Below are positions 22,727 to 25,511 of a DNA stretch of 25,511 bases, piece by piece. The translations under genes and the position numbers were made by a program. This DNA comes from an uncultured Collinsella sp. (lineage in GTDB: Bacteria > Actinomycetota > Coriobacteriia > Coriobacteriales > Coriobacteriaceae). The notes under the pieces were generated by a model. That model did not search any database and was not told the DNA's origin. It saw nothing but the letters and a program-made list of their open reading frames with translations. How positions within the stretch are numbered: the stretch's first letter is position 1; the number at the start of each line of letters is the position of its first letter. Location of the stretch: the NCBI GenBank assembly GCA_900547855.1, contig URIK01000007.1, positions 1-25,511 of the forward strand. Reading direction: 5' to 3'.

Positions 22727-23989
22727 GTGCAAAATACCAAGCAAAAGTCGGGCACCAAGCAAAAGTTGACCATCGCGGCCATCTTTGGCGCTATGGGTCC
22801 CGGTCTGCTGGCGGCGCTTTCGGGCAATGACGCCGGCGGCATTGCAACGTATTCCAGCGCGGGCGCCAGCTATGGCTACAAGATGCTCTGGATGCTTCCC
22901 GTCATGACTGTGCTGCTTATCGTGACGCAGGAGACCGCGGCGCGCTGCGGATGCGTCACGGGTAAGGGCCTGGCCTCGCTCATCCGTGAGCGCTTTGGCG
23001 TGCGCAGGAGCGTGCTGGCCATGGCGGCGCTGTTGATTGCCAACACGGCGGTGACCATCTCGGAGTTCGCGGGTATCGCGAGTGGCCTTGCTCTGTTTGG
23101 CGTTCCGGCGAGCATCTCGGTGCCGCTCGTGGCGCTGCTGGTGTGGATGCTTACCATGTCGGGCAGTTTTCAGCGCATCGAGAAGATTTTGCTGCTGGTA
23201 AGCTGCGTGTTCGTGACCTACATCGTCGCCGCGTTTATGGCCGGCCCCAACTGGGGCGAGGTCGCGGTCGACTTGGTCGTCCCCAATATTCAGAACGATC
23301 CCAGCTACGTGTCGCTCGTGGTCGCAACAATCGGTACCACCATCGCACCGTGGATGATCTTCTTGGCGCAGAACAACGTGGTCGATAAGAACGCGGGCGA
23401 GGACGATATCGTGCTGCAGCGCATCGATACCGTGAGCGGCTCGCTTGCCGCCGATGTCATTGCCGGCTTTATTATCATCACGACCGGTACGGTGTTGTTC
23501 CCGGCGGGTATTCAGATAAGCGATGCTGCCGATGCTGCCCGCGCGCTGGAGCCTATTGCGGGTCAGTGGTCCACGGTACTGTTTGCCTCGGGCCTGGTCG
23601 CGGCGAGCTTCTTGGCCGCCTGCGTGCTGCCGGGCGTTACGTCGAGCGCTATCTGCGAGGCATTTGGCTGGGAGCGCGGTGCTGACCGCAGCTGGGACGA
23701 GGCCCCGGTCTATCGCGGCATCATTACGGCCATCATCGGTATCTCTGCCGTGCTGGTGCTTATGCCCGGCGTCGATCTGTTCCAGATTATGATGACCTCG
23801 CAGGTCATCAATGGCGTGCTACTGCCCGTGGTTCTGGTGTTCCAGGTGGTTATCGCCGCTGACCGTCACATTATGGGCACTAACCGCAACGGCCGCGTGT
23901 GGAACGTGCTCACTTGGGCGACTATCGGTGTGATTACGGTGCTCACGGTCGTCATGTTTGTTCTGCAGGCGATGGGTTACAGCGCTTAG
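22727..23989 (+). CDS. NRMT-like (Nramp-related magnesium transporter) protein
   Basis: Integral membrane transporter of 420 residues with the Nramp/SLC11 fold and about eleven helices. The two ion-site signatures differ from classical MntH/DMT. Helix 1 reads GNDAGG (33-38) where MntH has DPGN, and helix 6 reads APWM (207-210) where MntH has MPHN. Loss of the helix-6 methionine and the helix-1 asparagine removes soft-metal selectivity. It is the pattern reported for NRMT proteins, whose characterised member from Eggerthella lenta carries Mg2+. Its position 8 bases after an MgtE-type sensor protein supports Mg2+ rather than Mn2+/Fe2+. The start is GTG with AGGTGG just upstream, overlapping the previous stop region; the frame is open further upstream inside the preceding gene. 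A U-rich terminator follows. Confidence 0.85.
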   Translation: MQNTKQKSGTKQKLTIAAIFGAMGPGLLAALSGNDAGGIATYSSAGASYGYKMLWMLPVMTVLLIVTQETAARCGCVTGKGLASLIRERFGVRRSVLAMAALLIANTAVTISEFAGIASGLALFGVPASISVPLVALLVWMLTMSGSFQRIEKILLLVSCVFVTYIVAAFMAGPNWGEVAVDLVVPNIQNDPSYVSLVVATIGTTIAPWMIFLAQNNVVDKNAGEDDIVLQRIDTVSGSLAADVIAGFIIITTGTVLFPAGIQISDAADAARALEPIAGQWSTVLFASGLVAASFLAACVLPGVTSSAICEAFGWERGADRSWDEAPVYRGIITAIIGISAVLVLMPGVDLFQIMMTSQVINGVLLPVVLVFQVVIAADRHIMGTNRNGRVWNVLTWATIGVITVLTVVMFVLQAMGYSA

Positions 23990-24006
23990 CGCCTCTTTTG
24001 GACTCC

Positions 24007-24043
24007 AAACAGGCCGCCGCCATGGGCTGCGACCTGTTTTTTT
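24007..24043 (+). terminator. Intrinsic terminator of the magnesium operon
   Basis: AAACAGG (24007-24013) pairs with CCTGTTT (24033-24039), with further pairing possible inside, and a run of seven Ts ends at 24043. It lies 18 bases after the NRMT-like stop codon. Confidence 0.85.
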
Positions 24044-24085
24044 GCCTGCTGTAGGGTGTTAGCTATATGGCAGTGGGCAAAAAAT

Positions 24086-24288
24086 GCCAAATATGAGTAC
24101 TGTTGCTAAGTGAATAGCATTTACATCCAAGAAGATAATGAACATAAACTATAGTATGTTCATTAAAATTGGTTCCAATACGCCTTAAACCAGTCAGGTT
24201 GGCTGCTTTAGGGGTTGTAGGAGACGCTCAGACGTCATTTTGGGTGGTTTTGCCTGTTACTAAAATGGTAACACTACTCATATTTGCC
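24086..24288. repeat. Long-range inverted repeat bracketing an AT-rich segment
   Basis: 24086-24109 and the reverse complement of 24265-24288 match at 19 of 24 positions, including AAATATGAGTA without a break. The enclosed stretch is clearly more AT-rich than the genes around it and carries no credible reading frame. It may be a remnant of a small inserted element. The remaining bases up to 24505 hold only a GTCCC repeat (24429-24446) and a terminator. Confidence 0.6.
24137..24164. promoter_or_regulatory. Perfect 10-bp dyad, operator-like
   Basis: AATGAACATA and TATGTTCATT flank AACTATAG, giving a perfect palindrome with an 8-base centre. A TATAGT overlaps its right arm. The form suits a dimeric repressor site or a small hairpin. 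No gene follows on either strand within reach, so it may be an orphan site inside the inserted segment. Confidence 0.45.
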
Positions 24289-24444
24289 TTTTTTGTCCAC
24301 AGACCTTTGAGGTTGCGGCGAAAAGGGCTTGTTTTGATTGTTTGGGGCAGGCGCGAGGCGCGGAAACGATGTCTGGAACGGCGGAGCGGCTTGGAATTCA
24401 TCCGTAGAGGTCTTCATTGGCTGCGCCAGGAGTGTCCCTAACTG

Positions 24445-24482
24445 CCGGAGGGGGTGTCTGCCGTAGCAGACACCCCCTCCGG
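24445..24482 (-). terminator. Strong hairpin downstream of the acyltransferase gene
   Basis: A perfect 17-bp stem (24445-24461 with 24466-24482, core GGAGGGGGTGTCTGC) has the 4-base loop CGTA. It lies 23 bases past the acyltransferase stop on the minus strand. No U-run follows on either strand, so termination is inferred from position and strength. Confidence 0.7.
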
Positions 24483-24505
24483 ATGTGGGAAGTTTACGCT
24501 GCAGG

Positions 24506-25511
24506 TTACTTGTCGGTGCCCAGCTTGTGTGGCTTGAGAGCGAGCGCATTGACGAGTGCGTCGGTGGCAGACTTGACGGCTGCCGGCTGCGGATCGTTGA
24601 CGTGATCCTCGGGGTGTACGGGCAGGTCCTTCTTGACGGCATCGTGGATCAAGTTGAGGTACTCAGTCACGCCAGTGGTCGATAGGTGCGTGCCATCGCC
24701 ATCGAACAGGTCGTTGCGGTTGGCACTGTATCCGTACCAATCGATAACGCGCACGTTCTTGTAGCGCGTAGCGGCGTTGGCGATGGCCTGGTTGGTAGAG
24801 CCAACCCACGGCTGCGGGCTGCGCGTGTTCACAAACACCACAATACGCTTATCTCCTGCATCGGCCATGATGGCGTCGATCTGGTCGTCGGTTACCAAGC
24901 CGTTGGTGCCCAGCGCAAAGACCACGATCTTGCCGGCAAGGTTCTGCTGGAGATAGCCCTCAAATGTCGCGCGGCCCGCATCAAACTGGCGGCCCTTTTC
25001 GGCATCGATATGGCTGTGTGGGAACACGCCATCAAAGGAATCAACGGCACGCAGCGACACGGAGTCACCGATCATCAACAGGTCGTAGGAGCCATCGGGG
25101 AAGCCGTCGTTGTCCTTGTCGGTGTCGTCGGCCGCCTGCTGGTCGGTGGGCGCGGTGTTTTTGGCTTCCTTGTTCAGAACTTCGGCGCCCTCACCGCTCA
25201 GCGCAGACGTCTCGGGCACAAAGATCAGGCCGCCCAGTGCAACGACCAACACGACAGCGCAGGTTGCGCAGGCAGGGACGTGCGCGCGTGCCCAGTTAGC
25301 GGGCTTTGTGGTGCCATCGCGGAACTCGGCGACGGTGCGGCCGAAGGCGCCCTTCCTAAACGGCGTTTCGATAAAGCGATAGGAGCACTCGGCTACGGCG
25401 ACCACCAGCAGCACCTGCAAAATGTACTGCCACCAGGGCGTATCGTTGATGTTGGCGACCGGGTTCATGAGCAACAGCAGCGGATAGTGCCACAGGTAGA
25501 TGCTGTACGAG
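24506..25511 (-). CDS. OatA-like acyltransferase with SGNH domain (C-terminal part)
   Basis: C-terminal part of a membrane acyltransferase of the OafA/YrhL/OatA type. The 5' end lies beyond the window, and the frame is open to the last base. It enters with SYSIYLWHYPLLLLMNP, the conserved end of the Acyl_transf_3 membrane domain, followed by two more membrane helices (WWQYILQVLLVVAVAECSY; ACATCAVVLVVALGGLIFV). After an Asp/Ala-rich linker comes an extracytoplasmic SGNH domain with block I GDSVSL, block III GTNG and the catalytic pair in DGTHLS. Such proteins O-acetylate peptidoglycan or surface polysaccharides and often confer lysozyme resistance; the acceptor here is not known. A strong hairpin follows its stop. 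Confidence 0.88.
   Translation of the reverse strand, partial: SYSIYLWHYPLLLLMNPVANINDTPWWQYILQVLLVVAVAECSYRFIETPFRKGAFGRTVAEFRDGTTKPANWARAHVPACATCAVVLVVALGGLIFVPETSALSGEGAEVLNKEAKNTAPTDQQAADDTDKDNDGFPDGSYDLLMIGDSVSLRAVDSFDGVFPHSHIDAEKGRQFDAGRATFEGYLQQNLAGKIVVFALGTNGLVTDDQIDAIMADAGDKRIVVFVNTRSPQPWVGSTNQAIANAATRYKNVRVIDWYGYSANRNDLFDGDGTHLSTTGVTEYLNLIHDAVKKDLPVHPEDHVNDPQPAAVKSATDALVNALALKPHKLGTDK

Noticed and set aside
22727..23989. Annotation as an MntH Mn2+/Fe2+ transporter
   Set aside because: The DPGN and MPHN signatures that select transition metals are replaced by NDAGG and APWM.
24169..24441. 90-codon forward frame in the AT-rich gap
   Set aside because: It starts with a non-ATG codon without ribosome-binding site, crosses an inverted-repeat arm, and has the composition of a chance frame.

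Overview
The window is a high-GC, gene-dense chromosomal segment. It most likely comes from a gut actinobacterium of the class Coriobacteriia, and Collinsella or a close relative is my best inference. The reasons are the strong G/C bias at third codon positions, an Ech-type energy-converting hydrogenase, an NRMT-like Nramp transporter resembling the one characterised in Eggerthella lenta, and many small palindromic intergenic repeats. I could run no database search, so the taxon is an inference. Bases 3-21 are a Nextera mosaic-end adapter, not genome, so native sequence begins at base 22.

Layout. (1) 22-1571: end of an Ech-type [NiFe] hydrogenase operon (tail of a preceding subunit, large subunit, 2x[4Fe-4S] ferredoxin subunit), closed by a strong hairpin. 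(2) 1572-2315: a gene-free stretch with three large imperfect palindromes, about 155 bp each. Two share their outer arms, and the arms differ by compensated base pairs. (3) 2316-7612: a LuxR-type response regulator and histidine kinase, divergent from an ABC exporter (ATPase plus two ABC-2 permeases). (4) 7694-11094: a second, MacB/LolD-like ABC pair (ATPase plus an 888-residue FtsX-type permease). (5) 11214-13445: a SAM methyltransferase, a repeat-rich gap and a DUF362/ferredoxin protein. (6) 13610-15445: a membrane-anchored alpha/beta hydrolase divergent from a PAQR/hemolysin-III membrane protein, with paired palindromes in the shared control region. (7) 15554-19066: a CorC/CNNM-type CBS transporter, a protein with a cyanophycin-synthetase-like N-terminal domain, a YtxH-like protein and a PRC-barrel protein. 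(8) 19139-20545: a membrane-anchored NodB-fold protein that has lost its metal-binding histidines. (9) 20546-23989: a structured leader followed by a PRC-barrel/MgtE_N/CBS/membrane fusion and an NRMT-like transporter. (10) 23990-25511: terminator, an AT-rich gap with inverted repeats, and the C-terminal part of an OatA-like acyltransferase with an SGNH domain.

How the genes fit together. The two ABC systems look like export or envelope-stress modules, and the first probably answers to the divergent two-component system. The last operon looks like a magnesium module. An MgtE-like protein keeps the Mg2+-sensing cytoplasmic domains, but its membrane part lacks the MgtE pore motifs. It sits directly upstream of an Nramp relative whose ion-site motifs match the magnesium-transporting NRMT branch, behind a roughly 200-base leader with mutually exclusive hairpins. 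Small intergenic repeats with a constant centre and variable but complementary arms recur at several places and are the least explained feature of the window.
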